Part shown: in pieces, positions 33,697-42,972 of the stretch
How the letters are laid out: each line of letters starts with the position of its first letter
Position numbering within the stretch: the first letter of the stretch is position 1
Assembly (NCBI RefSeq): GCF_900101595.1
Contig: NZ_FMYY01000029.1
Coordinates: 1 to 58,771, forward strand
Direction of reading: 5' to 3'
Length of the DNA stretch: 58,771 nt
Source of the DNA: Paenibacillus sp. cl123
Lineage (GTDB): Bacteria; Bacillota; Bacilli; Paenibacillales; NBRC-103111
The notes under the pieces: model-generated
Databases searched by the model: none
Told to the model about the DNA's origin: nothing
What the model saw: only the letters and a program-made list of their open reading frames with translations
Program-made: the position numbers and the translations under genes

Positions 33697-35439
33697 ATGT
33701 GGAAACTAAAACGATATCTGCGCCCCTATTGGGTCGCGACCTTGCTTGCCCCTCTGCTCATGATCCTGGAGGTGTACATGGATCTGCTGCAGCCCAAGCT
33801 GATGGCGAGCATCGTCAATGACGGCATTATGCAGGGCAATCTGCCTCATATTCAATCGACCGGAGCGATGATGCTTGGCATCGCCCTGATCGGACTGATC
33901 GGCGGGGCGGGCTGCACCTTGTTTTCCAGCATCGCGGCCCAAAACTTCGGAGCCGATGTGCGAAAGGATCTGTTTGCCAAGGTGCAGACGTTCTCATTTC
34001 GCAACCTGGATCGCTTCTCCACCGGCTCGCTCGTCACCCGGCTCACACAGGATATCGTTCAGATCCAGCTGCTGGTCCAGATGACGCTGCGCATTCTGGT
34101 GCGGGCTCCGCTGCTGATCGTCGGCAGCTTCGTGATGGCGATGCTGATCAGCCCCCGCCTCGGACTGATTTTGATCGTCGCCATTCCCCTGCTGTCGCTG
34201 ACGCTTTACACGCTGATCCGGCTGTCGTTCCCTCTCTTTGCCAAGGTGCAAGCGAAGCTGGACGGCGTCAATACCGTGCTGCAGGAAAATTTGTCCGGCA
34301 TCCGGGTCGTCAAAGCCTTCGTGCGCTCCGCCTATGAGCAGTCCCGATTCGGGCGGGCCAACCGCGACTATACGGATATGGCGCTCAAGGCGGCTCGAGT
34401 CGTCGCCTTCAATATGCCGATCATGACGCTGATCCTTAATCTCAGCATCGTGGCCGTTCTTTGGTTCGGAGGCGCTCAGAATTGGGAAGGAAGCCTGTCG
34501 ATCGGCGAGCTGGCCGCCTTTATCAACTATGTGATGCAGCTGCTGTCATCGCTGATGATGGTGGGGATGATGCTCGTGAACGTCTCCCGGGCCAAAGTGT
34601 CCGCAGACCGGATTAATGAAGTATTCGCCGTGCAGCCGGATATCGCCGACGCGCCCGATGCCAGAAGGGATTGCATCCGGTCCGGACAGGTCGTCTTCGA
34701 CCGCGTATCCTTCAGCTACGGCAGCGACGGGGAGAAAACGAAGCTCGTGCTGGAGGATATCTCCTTTACCGCCGAAGCCGGACAGACGGTAGCGATTCTC
34801 GGCGCGATCGGCTCCGGCAAAACCTCTCTCGTCAGCCTGATCCCTCGGCTCTATGAGCCGGATAGCGGCAGAGTGCTGATCGACGGCGCCGATGTCAGCA
34901 AGCTACCGCTCGACGAGCTGCGCAGCCATATCGGGATGGTGCTTCAGCAGTCGATCCTGTTCACCGGTCCGATCCGGGACAACATCCGATTCGGCAAACC
35001 CGACGCCACCCTGGAGGAGGTCGAGGCGGCAGCCAAGGCGGCGCAAGCTCACGATTTTATTATGGAGCTGCCGGACGGTTACGACACGGTGCTCGGCCAG
35101 CGGGGCGTGAATTTGTCCGGCGGGCAAAAACAGCGGATTGCCATTGCGCGCGCGCTGGTGCTGCGGCCGGCCATCCTCATTCTCGACGACAGCACCAGCG
35201 CAGTCGACCTGCGAACTGAGGCGCTCATCCAACAGGCGCTCGGCGAGCTGATGGAGAGAAGCACCTGCTTCGTGATCGCGCAGCGGATCAGCTCCGTCCG
35301 GCAAGCCGACCTGATTCTCGTGCTGGAGGACGGGCGAATCACGGCCCAGGGCACCCATGACGAGCTGATCCGCAGCAGTGCGGTGTATCAGGATATTTAC
35401 CGATCCCAACAGACGAAGGAGGATGCGCTCCATGGCTGA
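33697..35439 (+). CDS. ABC exporter half-transporter with degenerate ATPase site (subunit 1)
   Basis: A 580-residue type IV ABC exporter half (six membrane helices about 1-300, nucleotide-binding domain about 330-575). Walker A is GAIGSGKTS and the signature is LSGGQ. The Walker B ILILDDSTSA has Asp where the catalytic Glu belongs, and the switch His is Gln (IAQRISS). It therefore supplies the non-hydrolysing half of a heterodimer of the BmrCD or TM287/288 type. It overlaps the second subunit by eight bases. Likely exports drugs or peptides from the cytoplasm. Confidence 0.93.
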   Translation: MWKLKRYLRPYWVATLLAPLLMILEVYMDLLQPKLMASIVNDGIMQGNLPHIQSTGAMMLGIALIGLIGGAGCTLFSSIAAQNFGADVRKDLFAKVQTFSFRNLDRFSTGSLVTRLTQDIVQIQLLVQMTLRILVRAPLLIVGSFVMAMLISPRLGLILIVAIPLLSLTLYTLIRLSFPLFAKVQAKLDGVNTVLQENLSGIRVVKAFVRSAYEQSRFGRANRDYTDMALKAARVVAFNMPIMTLILNLSIVAVLWFGGAQNWEGSLSIGELAAFINYVMQLLSSLMMVGMMLVNVSRAKVSADRINEVFAVQPDIADAPDARRDCIRSGQVVFDRVSFSYGSDGEKTKLVLEDISFTAEAGQTVAILGAIGSGKTSLVSLIPRLYEPDSGRVLIDGADVSKLPLDELRSHIGMVLQQSILFTGPIRDNIRFGKPDATLEEVEAAAKAAQAHDFIMELPDGYDTVLGQRGVNLSGGQKQRIAIARALVLRPAILILDDSTSAVDLRTEALIQQALGELMERSTCFVIAQRISSVRQADLILVLEDGRITAQGTHDELIRSSAVYQDIYRSQQTKEDALHG

Positions 35440-37291
35440 ACCAGGCTCATCCGGTAAACAATCGCAGACGTCACCGCATGCCGGGCCGCCTCTGATGGGA
35501 GGGATGGGCCCCGGAGGAGGTCCCGGCCGAGGTCCCGTACCCAAGGTGCGGGCCAAACATACATGGGCAACCGTCCGCCGTCTGTGGGGCTATCTCAGCC
35601 GTCAGCGCGGGGGTTTGATCACAGTTTTCCTGCTGACCCTGTTCAGCTCGGGACTTGCCCTAGCCGGCCCCTACCTGATCGGCAGAGCCATCGATGAGTT
35701 TATTCTGGCGCAGGACCGCACCGGGCTGCTGTGGCTGTGCGCCGGACTGCTGACGGTCTACGCGCTGAGCAGCGTCATGTCCTGGCTGCAAGCCTATGTG
35801 ATGGCGGGGGTCACCCAGCAGACGGTGATGACGCTGCGCCGCGACCTGTTCGAGCGATTTCAGCAGTTGCCTCTGCAGTTCTTCGACAGCAGAACCCATG
35901 GCGAGCTGATGAGCCGGGCGACTAACGATATCGAGAATGTATCGGGGACGCTCAATCAGAGCGTAACGCAGCTGGTCACCAGCCTCGTGACGATCGTCGG
36001 CTCTCTGATCCTCATGCTGAGCCTCAATCTCACACTGACGCTGGTCAGCCTTGTCAGCATTCCGCTGGTCATTCTGCTCACGGGACAGATCACAAAGCGG
36101 ACCCGCAAGCTGTTCAAGAGCCAGCAGACGCATCTGGGAGAGCTGAACGGATTTATTGAAGAGACGATGACCGGCCAAAAGGTCGTCAAGGCTTATCGGC
36201 GCGAGAAGCCGTCCATCCGCCGGTTCGGCGAACTGAACGACCAGTTGAACCAGGTCGGCAAACGAGCGCAAATCGTCTCGGGGATGATGGGACCGGTCAT
36301 GAACGTCGTGAACAACACCAGCTTCGCATTGATCGCGACCGTCGGCGGCTGGATGGCGCTCGGCGGCATGACGACGATCGGCGTCATCGTCAGCTTCCTG
36401 AATTATTCCAAGCAATTCAGCCGGCCGATCAACGAGCTGGCCAATCAATACAACCTGCTGCAATCGGCGATAGCGGGCGCGGAGCGCGTGTTTGAAATTC
36501 TCGACATGCCGTCGGAATTTCAGGAGATGGGCAAAGCCGGACAGATCGATAAGGTGCGCGGAGAAGTCGTGTTCGACCGCGTATCGTTCCGCTATCAGGA
36601 GTCGAACCCGATTTTGTCGGACATTTCATTTACCGCGAAGCCTGGGGATACGATCGCCCTAGTCGGCCCTACGGGAGCCGGGAAGACGACGATCGTCAAT
36701 CTGCTGACCCGCTTCTACGAAATTCAGGAGGGCACGATTACGGTAGACGGACGCAATATCCGCGAGCTGGACAAGAGCAGCTTGCGGAGCAAGCTGGGGA
36801 TCGTGCTGCAGGATGCGTATCTCTTCTCCGATACGATCATTGAAAATATCCGCTACGGCAAGCCGGGCGCCTCGCTGGAGGAAGTCAAGGCAGCGGCCAA
36901 GCTGGCCAACGCCGACAGCTTTATCGTCAAGCTGCCGCACGGCTATGACACGAAGCTCATGGCAGAAGGCGGCAATCTTAGCCACGGGCAGCGCCAATTG
37001 CTGACGATAGCCCGGGCGATTCTGGCGAATCCGTCCATTCTGATCCTCGACGAAGCGACGAGCAGCGTCGATACGCGAACCGAGATGCACATCCAGGACG
37101 CGATGAAAACGTTGATGAAGGGCCGCACCAGCTTCGTCATCGCCCACCGGCTCAGTACGATCCGCGAGGCCGATCTGATTCTTGTGCTGCGCGGAGGCCG
37201 GATTATCGAGCGGGGCACTCATCAGGAGCTGCTGGACAGCCGCGGCTTCTACCATGATTTGTACACCGGCCAGTTCCAGCAGGCGAACTGA
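35432..37291 (+). CDS. ABC exporter half-transporter with catalytic ATPase site (subunit 2)
   Basis: A 619-residue half-transporter with a Gly/Pro-rich N-terminal extension (about 1-45). Walker A is GPTGAGKTT, Walker B ILILDEATSSVD with the catalytic Glu, and the switch is IAHRLS with the His. Its signature is LSHGQ instead of LSGGQ. In the heterodimer this altered signature faces the altered Walker B and switch of subunit 1, so all the defects fall in one of the two composite sites. The ATG at 35432 lies inside the end of the first gene and has AAGGAGG nine bases upstream; the frame to 35378 is not needed. Confidence 0.93.
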   Translation: MAEPGSSGKQSQTSPHAGPPLMGGMGPGGGPGRGPVPKVRAKHTWATVRRLWGYLSRQRGGLITVFLLTLFSSGLALAGPYLIGRAIDEFILAQDRTGLLWLCAGLLTVYALSSVMSWLQAYVMAGVTQQTVMTLRRDLFERFQQLPLQFFDSRTHGELMSRATNDIENVSGTLNQSVTQLVTSLVTIVGSLILMLSLNLTLTLVSLVSIPLVILLTGQITKRTRKLFKSQQTHLGELNGFIEETMTGQKVVKAYRREKPSIRRFGELNDQLNQVGKRAQIVSGMMGPVMNVVNNTSFALIATVGGWMALGGMTTIGVIVSFLNYSKQFSRPINELANQYNLLQSAIAGAERVFEILDMPSEFQEMGKAGQIDKVRGEVVFDRVSFRYQESNPILSDISFTAKPGDTIALVGPTGAGKTTIVNLLTRFYEIQEGTITVDGRNIRELDKSSLRSKLGIVLQDAYLFSDTIIENIRYGKPGASLEEVKAAAKLANADSFIVKLPHGYDTKLMAEGGNLSHGQRQLLTIARAILANPSILILDEATSSVDTRTEMHIQDAMKTLMKGRTSFVIAHRLSTIREADLILVLRGGRIIERGTHQELLDSRGFYHDLYTGQFQQAN

Positions 37292-37309
37292 CCTTAGGCT
37301 CGAACAAAC

Positions 37310-37355
37310 AAGGACCCCATCTTCCGCTTGATTCGCGGAGTTTGAGGTCCTTTTT
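37310..37355 (+). terminator. Rho-independent terminator of the MarR-ABC operon
   Basis: AAGGACC pairs with GGTCCTT, with an inner CCGC/GCGG stem, followed by TTTTT. It lies 19 bases past the stop of subunit 2. The reverse strand ends in TTGTTTGTT and may serve the PH-domain gene. Confidence 0.85.
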
Positions 37356-37447
37356 GTCTACACCCGGGGGTGCTCTTGTATCCTGCCGAACACGGTCGGA
37401 CATGGGTGGACATCGGTGAATAGCCTCATCCCCGGCTTGGCGCCATC

Positions 37448-37825
37448 CTACTTCAGCACATACTCGGCCAGCACGCTCTGCAGCTCATAAATGTTCAGGC
37501 TCTTATTGAACCTCTTCTCAATAGGCGCCGCTGTGCCGGATATCCAGATCTTCAGCTCGGCGTCCAGATCAAACGTGCCCGCCGTTTCAATGCTGAAGTG
37601 CGTGATGCTTTTATAGGGGATCGAATGAAATTCCGTCTTCTTTCCCGTGACGCCCTGTTTGTCGATCAGAATCAGCCGGCTGTTGGTGAAAACAAACAGA
37701 TCGCGGATCAGCTTATACGCCTTCTCCACCCTCTCCGTTCTGGCAAGCACATGCGCAAACTCCTGCTGAACATCCTCCAGCTTCAATTCCGAGGCGTTGC
37801 CCATCAAAGCGTCAAATAATCCCAT
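37448..37825 (-). CDS. Bacterial PH-domain protein (YvbH-like)
   Basis: A 125-residue cytoplasmic protein made of a single bacterial PH-like domain (PF08000 type). Typical blocks are YKLIRDLFVFTNSRLILID, the loop KTEFHSIPYKSITHFSIE and DLDAELKIWI. AGGAGAG precedes the ATG. The function of these domains is unknown. Confidence 0.87.
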   Translation of the reverse strand: MGLFDALMGNASELKLEDVQQEFAHVLARTERVEKAYKLIRDLFVFTNSRLILIDKQGVTGKKTEFHSIPYKSITHFSIETAGTFDLDAELKIWISGTAAPIEKRFNKSLNIYELQSVLAEYVLK

Positions 37826-37979
37826 GCGATCTCTCCTATTCGGTCAGGATAGCCATCACTTACCATTATATTGGAGAAATCGTACTCCTGCACAGAAAAT
37901 CAGCTAATAAATTTTCACATTATCGATGTGGCCCTTGCCCTGTTTGAGCGCTTCAGCGACGTTAAACTTCCTTTCCGCC

Positions 37980-38720
37980 TCATGCAGACTCGGGCACGAG
38001 CGCCTCCAGCACCCGGCCGATGCTGTCGTTGATCAAATAATCGGCTCTCCCGTCAAATGGCGTCGGCGTCCGATTGATCAAAATCAGCTTGTCTCCCGGG
38101 TACTCGGCGACGAGTCCGGCTGCCGGATTCACCGTCAGCGATGTGCCTCCGACGATCAGCACATCCGCGCTGCGCACGTAGTCCCGCGCCCGGAACAGCA
38201 GCTCCATATCGAGGCTTTCCTCATACAACACCACGTCCGGCTTGATGATGCCGCCGCACCGGCTGCAGCGCGGCACCGCTTCCCGGCTGCCCGCCACATC
38301 GGCCAATCCGTAACTCGTGCCGCAGTCCATGCAGGCATTGCGATGAACGGAGCCGTGCAGCTCCAGCACGTTGTGGCTGCCGCCAAGCTGATGCAGCCCG
38401 TCGATATTTTGCGTGATGACGGCTTGCAAACGTCCCTGCCGCTCCAGCTCGGCCAGCGCCAGATGGGCTTTATTCGGCCGGGCATCCTCGTGAATCATCT
38501 TCGTGCGGTAGAAATCGAAAAAGTCATCCGTATGCTCCATAAAGAAGCTGCGGCTGAGGATGCGTTCAGGCGGGTAGGCCCCCGCTTGAAACTTGGTCTG
38601 ATAAAGTCCGTTCTCCGACCGAAAATCCGGGATACTGCTTTCCGTCGACACGCCGGCACCTCCGAAAAACACGATATTCGAGCTGGCCGCGACCATCTGC
38701 CGCAGTTGGGCAAAATTCAT
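37980..38720 (-). CDS. NAD-dependent protein deacylase (sirtuin, SIR2 family)
   Basis: A 246-residue cytoplasmic enzyme. The NAD-binding motif is GAGVSTESSIPDFRS near 21-35. The catalytic block is TQNIDGLHQLGG and the general-base His is in ELHGSVH. A Cys4 zinc site is seen as C-x2-C (CMDCG) and C-x2-C (CSRCG), and VGGTSLTVNPA is near 190. It removes acyl groups from lysines using NAD. GAGGAGGGAG lies before the ATG. It lies 154 bases after (upstream of) the PH-domain gene on the same strand, but no operon can be claimed. Confidence 0.95.
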   Translation of the reverse strand: MNFAQLRQMVAASSNIVFFGGAGVSTESSIPDFRSENGLYQTKFQAGAYPPERILSRSFFMEHTDDFFDFYRTKMIHEDARPNKAHLALAELERQGRLQAVITQNIDGLHQLGGSHNVLELHGSVHRNACMDCGTSYGLADVAGSREAVPRCSRCGGIIKPDVVLYEESLDMELLFRARDYVRSADVLIVGGTSLTVNPAAGLVAEYPGDKLILINRTPTPFDGRADYLINDSIGRVLEALVPESA

Positions 38721-39099
38721 AAAGCTCCCTCCTCTTCTCCCTTCATCGTATCAAATCAAGGCCTGACTTTCTAACTTCGCAGGCCATAGCCGCCGAAACG
38801 AATAACCCGGCAGCCTGCCGCTCCTTCCACACCGGCCAACGCCAATAAAACCAGTCCCCAAACTGCCGGGACTGGTTTTATGGCACGACAGCTGCGCCGC
38901 CGAGCGGATGAACGCGCGTAAGCGCTCGCATGTTTGGCTGCAGCCTGGGGCTGCGGCGCAGGCTCGACTGATTTACCCGGGGAGCGCGTTTTCCTAGCGC
39001 TTCATCCGGTTCAAGGATAACAGCACACGATAACGGGCTTTGCCGGGAAACAGGCTGAACCATGGAGATAGGCAGGCTTGTCTATCTCACGGAGCACGC
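38721..39099. other. Gene-free stretch between sirtuin and Cse60-like genes
   Basis: Apart from the terminator at 38847-38879 I see no supported feature. A 61-codon open frame at 38878-39063 (minus) has no ribosome site. A seven-pair hairpin GAGATAG/CTATCTC (39065-39088) lies just beyond the Cse60-like stop. Confidence 0.5.
38847..38879. terminator. Bidirectional terminator
   Basis: AAAACCAGTCCC and GGGACTGGTTTT form a perfect 12-pair stem around nine bases, giving a T run on both strands. It most likely ends minus-strand transcripts from the Cse60-like gene before the sirtuin gene. Confidence 0.8.
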
Positions 39100-39300
39100 C
39101 TAGGTGTCATGCGCGCTGTTCGTTTTGTAAACCACCAGAATCGTGCTTCTCTGGTGGGACGTGCCGGTAACGGTAGGCTTGACTACCGAACCGTAGCAAA
39201 CTTGAACGAGCTGGTCGTCCTTCAAACCGGCCAGAAACTCATTGGCCTTGTTTTCAGCGTATGAATTGTCCGTATCCACAAATTCCTTGACCTGAATCAT
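39100..39300 (-). CDS. cse60: Cse60-like sporulation protein
   Basis: A 66-residue protein beginning MIQVKEFVDTDNSYAENKA, with a conserved middle DQLVQVCYG and the ending STILVVYK. This pattern matches Cse60, a small mother-cell (sigma-E) protein of Bacillus of unknown function. The start is placed at 39300, with AAGGAG nine bases upstream; the frame to 39339 reads through a hairpin. The readable promoter upstream looks like sigma-A rather than sigma-E. The last 14 residues extend beyond the Bacillus protein. Confidence 0.78.
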   Translation of the reverse strand: MIQVKEFVDTDNSYAENKANEFLAGLKDDQLVQVCYGSVVKPTVTGTSHQRSTILVVYKTNSAHDT

Positions 39301-39331
39301 GAGCAGCATCTCCTTCTGGGCTTCTAGGGGA

Positions 39332-39366
39332 AAAGGCATCCCGCAGAACTGATACGGAATGCCTTT
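39332..39366 (-). promoter_or_regulatory. Hairpin at the 5' end of the cse60 message
   Basis: On the minus strand AAAGGCATTCCG and CGGGATGCCTTT pair (one G-U) around an 11-base loop, followed by TCCCC (the last arm ends in TTTT). It begins at the predicted transcription start, so the message would begin with a terminator-like hairpin. It could protect the 5' end or attenuate. Confidence 0.55.
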
Positions 39367-39374
39367 GAGCTTAG

Positions 39375-39403
39375 ATTAGCATCGCTGGAACCCCTTGTCA
39401 AAC
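39375..39403 (-). promoter_or_regulatory. Sigma-A-like promoter upstream of cse60
   Basis: On the minus strand TTGACA (39403-39398), a 17-base spacer and TAATCT (39380-39375). Predicted start about 39368, directly at the hairpin. Confidence 0.7.
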
Positions 39404-39504
39404 AGGAAGACCGGCCCCGGGATTCGTCGATCTTTGTTCATCTTTTATTCCGCTCACTTATGATACGATTAGGGGTGAGAAAATGCCTGAAAGGAGCTCC
39501 TCCT

Positions 39505-41373
39505 TTGACTACGCCCATGCTGATCACCTTATGTTTGCTGGCCGGCGCGGCTATTTTGTTTATGAGCGGGAAGGTCCGCTCCGATCTGGTGGCGATCTGC
39601 TCGCTCATTCTGCTCGTGCTCTTCGGCATTCTCTCTCCGGCCGAAGCGCTGTCCGGCTTCGCCAATCCCGTCGTCATTATGATGATGGGACTGTTCGTAG
39701 TAGGCGGAGGGATATTCCACACGGGACTGGCCAGGATGGCCAGCAGCCGCATGCTGAGGCTTGCAGGCGCCAATGAGACCCGGCTGCTGATCACGGTCAT
39801 GCTGGCCACCTCCGCTATCGGTGCTTTCGTCAGCAATACGGGAACGGTCGCCGTCATGCTGCCTATCGTGGTCAGCCTGGCAGCAAGCGCCCAGATCAGC
39901 CCCGGCCGTCTGCTGATGCCGCTGGCTTTCGCCAGCAGTCTCGGCGGCACCTTGACGCTTATCGGCACGCCGCCCAATCTTGTCATCAGCGAAACGCTGA
40001 CAGAAGCCGGCTTCCCGGGCCTATCCTTCTTCTCGTTCACGCCTATCGGCCTCGTCTGTCTGATCGTAGGCACCCTATTGACGGTCCTGCTCAGCCGGCT
40101 GCTGCTGCCCAAGGCGTCCGATGAAGCCGGCCGCAAACGGCGGAGCCGGTCGCTCGACGATCTCGCCAAGCAGTACCAGCTCGCGCAAAATTTGTTCCGC
40201 GTTCAGGTCAGACGGCATTCGCCGGTCATGTCAAAGCCGCTGCGCGAGCTGGATATCCCGGAGCAGTATAAAGTGAACATCATCGAGATTCGCCGGAGAA
40301 GCTCGGCCAAAAATCCTTTCTTCAAGACGCTTCAGCAGGAAATCGCCGGACCGGCGACGGTTATTCACGAGGAGGATATTTTGTATGTGTACGGGGGCTT
40401 CGAGCAGGTGAAGACTTTCGCCGCCGCCAATGGATTGGAGTTGCTGGATCATCAGACGGCAGAGAAATCGGCGGAGCTGCAGACCGAGCGCTTCGCCTCG
40501 CATCAGACCGGAATCGCCGAGGTGCTGCTGACGCCGAACTCCAGGCTGATCAACCTGCTGGTGAAGCATACAGGCTTCCGAGAACGGTACCAGATCAATA
40601 TATTAGGCATCCAGCGCAAGGGCGAATACCTGCTGCACCAGCTGAAGGAAGAGCGAATCCGTTTCGGCGACGCTTTGCTCATCCAGGGGACATGGAGCAA
40701 CATCGCCCGTCTGGCGCAGGAAACATACGACGTTGTCGTCGTCGGTCAGCCGCTGGATACGGCTGCCTCGGTCCCGATGAACCATAAGGCGCCAATAGCC
40801 GCCGGCATTATGCTGCTGATGGTTGCTCTGATGATTCTGGAGGTGTTTCCGGCCGTTGTGTCCGTGATGATCGCAGCCGTACTCATGGTCGTCACCGGCT
40901 GTCTTCGCAGCATGGAGGAGGCTTACAAAACGATCAACTGGGAAAGCATCGTGCTCATCGGAGGGATGATTCCCATGTCTGCGGCCATCGAGAAGACCGG
41001 GGCGGCGGCATTATTGTCCGAGCAGCTTGTCTCCGTGCTGGGAGGCTTCGACCCCATCGTGCTGCTGGCAGGCATTTATTTCACCACGTCGCTGCTGACG
41101 CTGTTCATCAGCAATACCGCCTGCGCCGTCCTGTTCGCTCCGATCGCCCTGTCGGCTGCCGTCCATATCGGAGTGAGCCCGCTTCCTTACCTGTTCGCCG
41201 TTTCGATCGCGGCCAGCATGTGCTTCGCCGTGCCGTTCTCCACCCCGCCCAACGCCCTGGTCATGTCGGCGGGCCGGTATACGTTTATGGACTATGTCAA
41301 GGTAGGACTGCCGCTCCAGCTGCTGCTCGGCGCCGCCATGGTCGCCTTGCTGCCGGTGTTTTTCCCGCTGTGA
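39505..41373 (+). CDS. SLC13-family permease with two RCK_C (TrkA-C) domains
   Basis: A 622-residue transporter of the DASS/ArsB superfamily. Membrane helices fill about 1-190 and 400-620. The two signature loops of the family are SNTGTVAVMLP and GTPPNLVISE in the first half and SNTACAVLFAP with STPPNALV in the second. Two RCK_C domains lie in the central cytoplasmic loop (about 225-400). I place the start at the TTG at 39505, eight bases after AAAGGAG; the first ATG at 39517 is too far. It is a sodium- or proton-coupled anion carrier, with sulfate, thiosulfate or dicarboxylates possible. Confidence 0.9.
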   Translation: MTTPMLITLCLLAGAAILFMSGKVRSDLVAICSLILLVLFGILSPAEALSGFANPVVIMMMGLFVVGGGIFHTGLARMASSRMLRLAGANETRLLITVMLATSAIGAFVSNTGTVAVMLPIVVSLAASAQISPGRLLMPLAFASSLGGTLTLIGTPPNLVISETLTEAGFPGLSFFSFTPIGLVCLIVGTLLTVLLSRLLLPKASDEAGRKRRSRSLDDLAKQYQLAQNLFRVQVRRHSPVMSKPLRELDIPEQYKVNIIEIRRRSSAKNPFFKTLQQEIAGPATVIHEEDILYVYGGFEQVKTFAAANGLELLDHQTAEKSAELQTERFASHQTGIAEVLLTPNSRLINLLVKHTGFRERYQINILGIQRKGEYLLHQLKEERIRFGDALLIQGTWSNIARLAQETYDVVVVGQPLDTAASVPMNHKAPIAAGIMLLMVALMILEVFPAVVSVMIAAVLMVVTGCLRSMEEAYKTINWESIVLIGGMIPMSAAIEKTGAAALLSEQLVSVLGGFDPIVLLAGIYFTTSLLTLFISNTACAVLFAPIALSAAVHIGVSPLPYLFAVSIAASMCFAVPFSTPPNALVMSAGRYTFMDYVKVGLPLQLLLGAAMVALLPVFFPL

Positions 41374-41497
41374 CCCTGACTCCCGCACAGCGCAAAACCG
41401 CCCGGAGCGCTGCTCCGGACGGTCCGCCTCGGCCTTTTCCTGTTTCCCGTACAGTCATGCTCAGGAGGAAGGCCGCTTCCTCTACCAGCATCTTGAG

Positions 41498-42511
41498 TCA
41501 GTCGAAAGCCGCTTTCAGCCGCCCCTCCTCATATAGCGAAACCAGCGAGTCGACGACGTCCGCGTCGAACTGCTTTCCCTTCTGCTCGGCGAGATAGCGG
41601 ACTGCCTGCTCCAACGGCCATTTTTCCTTATACGGACGCTTGGTGACCAACGCATCGAGCACATCAACGACGCTGACCAGTCTGGCCTCCAGCGGAATCT
41701 GTAAGCCGCCAAGCTTGTGCGGGTAACCCGAGCCGTCCCACCGCTCATGGTGATGCAAAATGATATTTTTCGCCGTCGACAGCTCGCTCTCGAACAGGTC
41801 ATCATCCAGCTCCCGGAAAATTTTATCGACAATGTCCACCCCGATAAGCGTATGCATCTGGATAATTTTCCGTTCATAATCGGCGAGCGGCCCTGGCTTG
41901 TACAAAATGCCCTCGGGGATGGCCGACTTCCCGATATCGTGCAAAATGCTCGCCCCTATGATGTCAGACTGCTTTTTCGCCGAAAGGCTTAATCCGCATC
42001 GCTCCACATGGCGGGCTACGAGCAGCTCGGTCAGCTTCTGGACGCTGGTCAGATGAGCCTCGATGCCAGGGTCGCGAATCTCGCAGGAGATCGCCAGCAC
42101 CTTCAGCAGGGAGCCCTGTACGCGCCCCATTCGTCCCTCGTCCAAGTAATGTCCGCTCTCGAGCCGTTCCAGCTCCCGGAATATGCCTACCAGGTAAGTG
42201 TCGCCCTCAATCACGAACGGCGTAATTGTAATGGAAGAATGCCAGAGACCGCCGGTCCGCTTGCTGTTCGTGAATACGCCGGACCAGGGGGAGCCGTTCT
42301 GAATGGCTTCGTGCATGCTGGCATAAGTCTGAAGAGGGGTATGAGGAGTCCGCAGAATTCCCGCCTTTCTGCCGACAATTTCATCCTGAGCGTAGCCTGT
42401 AATTTTCTCGTATGCCGGGTTTACCGCCAAAATGCGATGCGAGATGTCTGTAATAATCACGGCGTCGCCCAAAGCCAGTAAAACCTCTAGAGTACTGTGT
42501 AAGTTGTTCAT
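41498..42511 (-). CDS. PAS-HD-GYP protein (putative cyclic-di-GMP phosphodiesterase)
   Basis: A 337-residue cytoplasmic protein. A PAS domain covers about 8-115 (GDAVIITDISHRILAVNPA, EKITGYAQDEIVGR) and an HD-GYP domain about 130-325. HD is seen in ILHDIGKSAIPEG (191-192) and the signature in HHHERWDGSGYPHKLGG (253-269), with VVDVLDALVTKRPYK following. HD-GYP proteins hydrolyse cyclic di-GMP. The ATG at 42511 has GGAG six bases upstream, better than the ATGs at 42526 and 42523. It is convergent with the SLC13 gene. Confidence 0.93.
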   Translation of the reverse strand: MNNLHSTLEVLLALGDAVIITDISHRILAVNPAYEKITGYAQDEIVGRKAGILRTPHTPLQTYASMHEAIQNGSPWSGVFTNSKRTGGLWHSSITITPFVIEGDTYLVGIFRELERLESGHYLDEGRMGRVQGSLLKVLAISCEIRDPGIEAHLTSVQKLTELLVARHVERCGLSLSAKKQSDIIGASILHDIGKSAIPEGILYKPGPLADYERKIIQMHTLIGVDIVDKIFRELDDDLFESELSTAKNIILHHHERWDGSGYPHKLGGLQIPLEARLVSVVDVLDALVTKRPYKEKWPLEQAVRYLAEQKGKQFDADVVDSLVSLYEEGRLKAAFD

Positions 42512-42972
42512 TCGTCGCTCCATCATCGTTCGTCTTGATCGCTCTAAGGTGCTGCTCCTGCCGGTACTGGCGCTGCGGCGACCGAGGCCGGGACAGAACC
42601 GTCAGAACCGGAAGCGCATGTATATCTCAATAACTTCCACGTCGCAGCGGCGATTCCTTTTTTTCCGAATCGATTGTGATCGATTGTCACGAAAGCTTCA
42701 AGACTTGTCTTCAGACGGCCTCTAGGGACATCCCTTCCTGCAGGCATCGGACATTTCCGCTTCAGCATGCCTTACCCCGACTCGATCACTGCTCGCGTCC
42801 CCCTAATTTCCACAGCGCCGGACATGGCCTTTTTCCTCATGCTGCGGCGGCTCGCGCAACTGCAAACAGGCATCTTCAGCAGCCGCAGCTGCCGGAGATG
42901 CCTGAATCGTTTTCTCTGCTATGCGCAAGGTAAGCCGTATGTTCTTCCCGCAAGCCGAACCGGTCCGTCCGC
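42512..42972. other. Gene-free stretch with a long hairpin
   Basis: No supported gene. The hairpin 42868-42903 is the only clear structure. Open frames on both strands (for example 42544-42768 minus) lack ribosome sites and recognisable motifs. Confidence 0.5.
42868..42903. terminator. 16-pair hairpin, possible terminator of the DUF6612-like gene
   Basis: AGGCATCTTC pairs with GGAGATGCCT (one G-U), then one mismatch, then GCAGC/GCTGC around a four-base loop. It lies 70 bases past the stop of the lipoprotein gene. The minus strand continues GTTTGCAG, a poor T tract. Confidence 0.5.

Noticed and set aside
37396..37415. Repeated GGACAT motif resembling the SARP-type boxes
   Set aside because: The period is 10 bases, the flanking CT is absent and it lies downstream of unrelated genes.
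38878..39063. 61-codon minus-strand frame between sirtuin and cse60
   Set aside because: A hairpin rather than a ribosome site precedes it and the composition is random-looking.
42544..42768. 74-codon minus-strand frame upstream of the PAS-HD-GYP gene
   Set aside because: Weak ribosome site, no recognised motif, low-complexity Ala/Pro tail.
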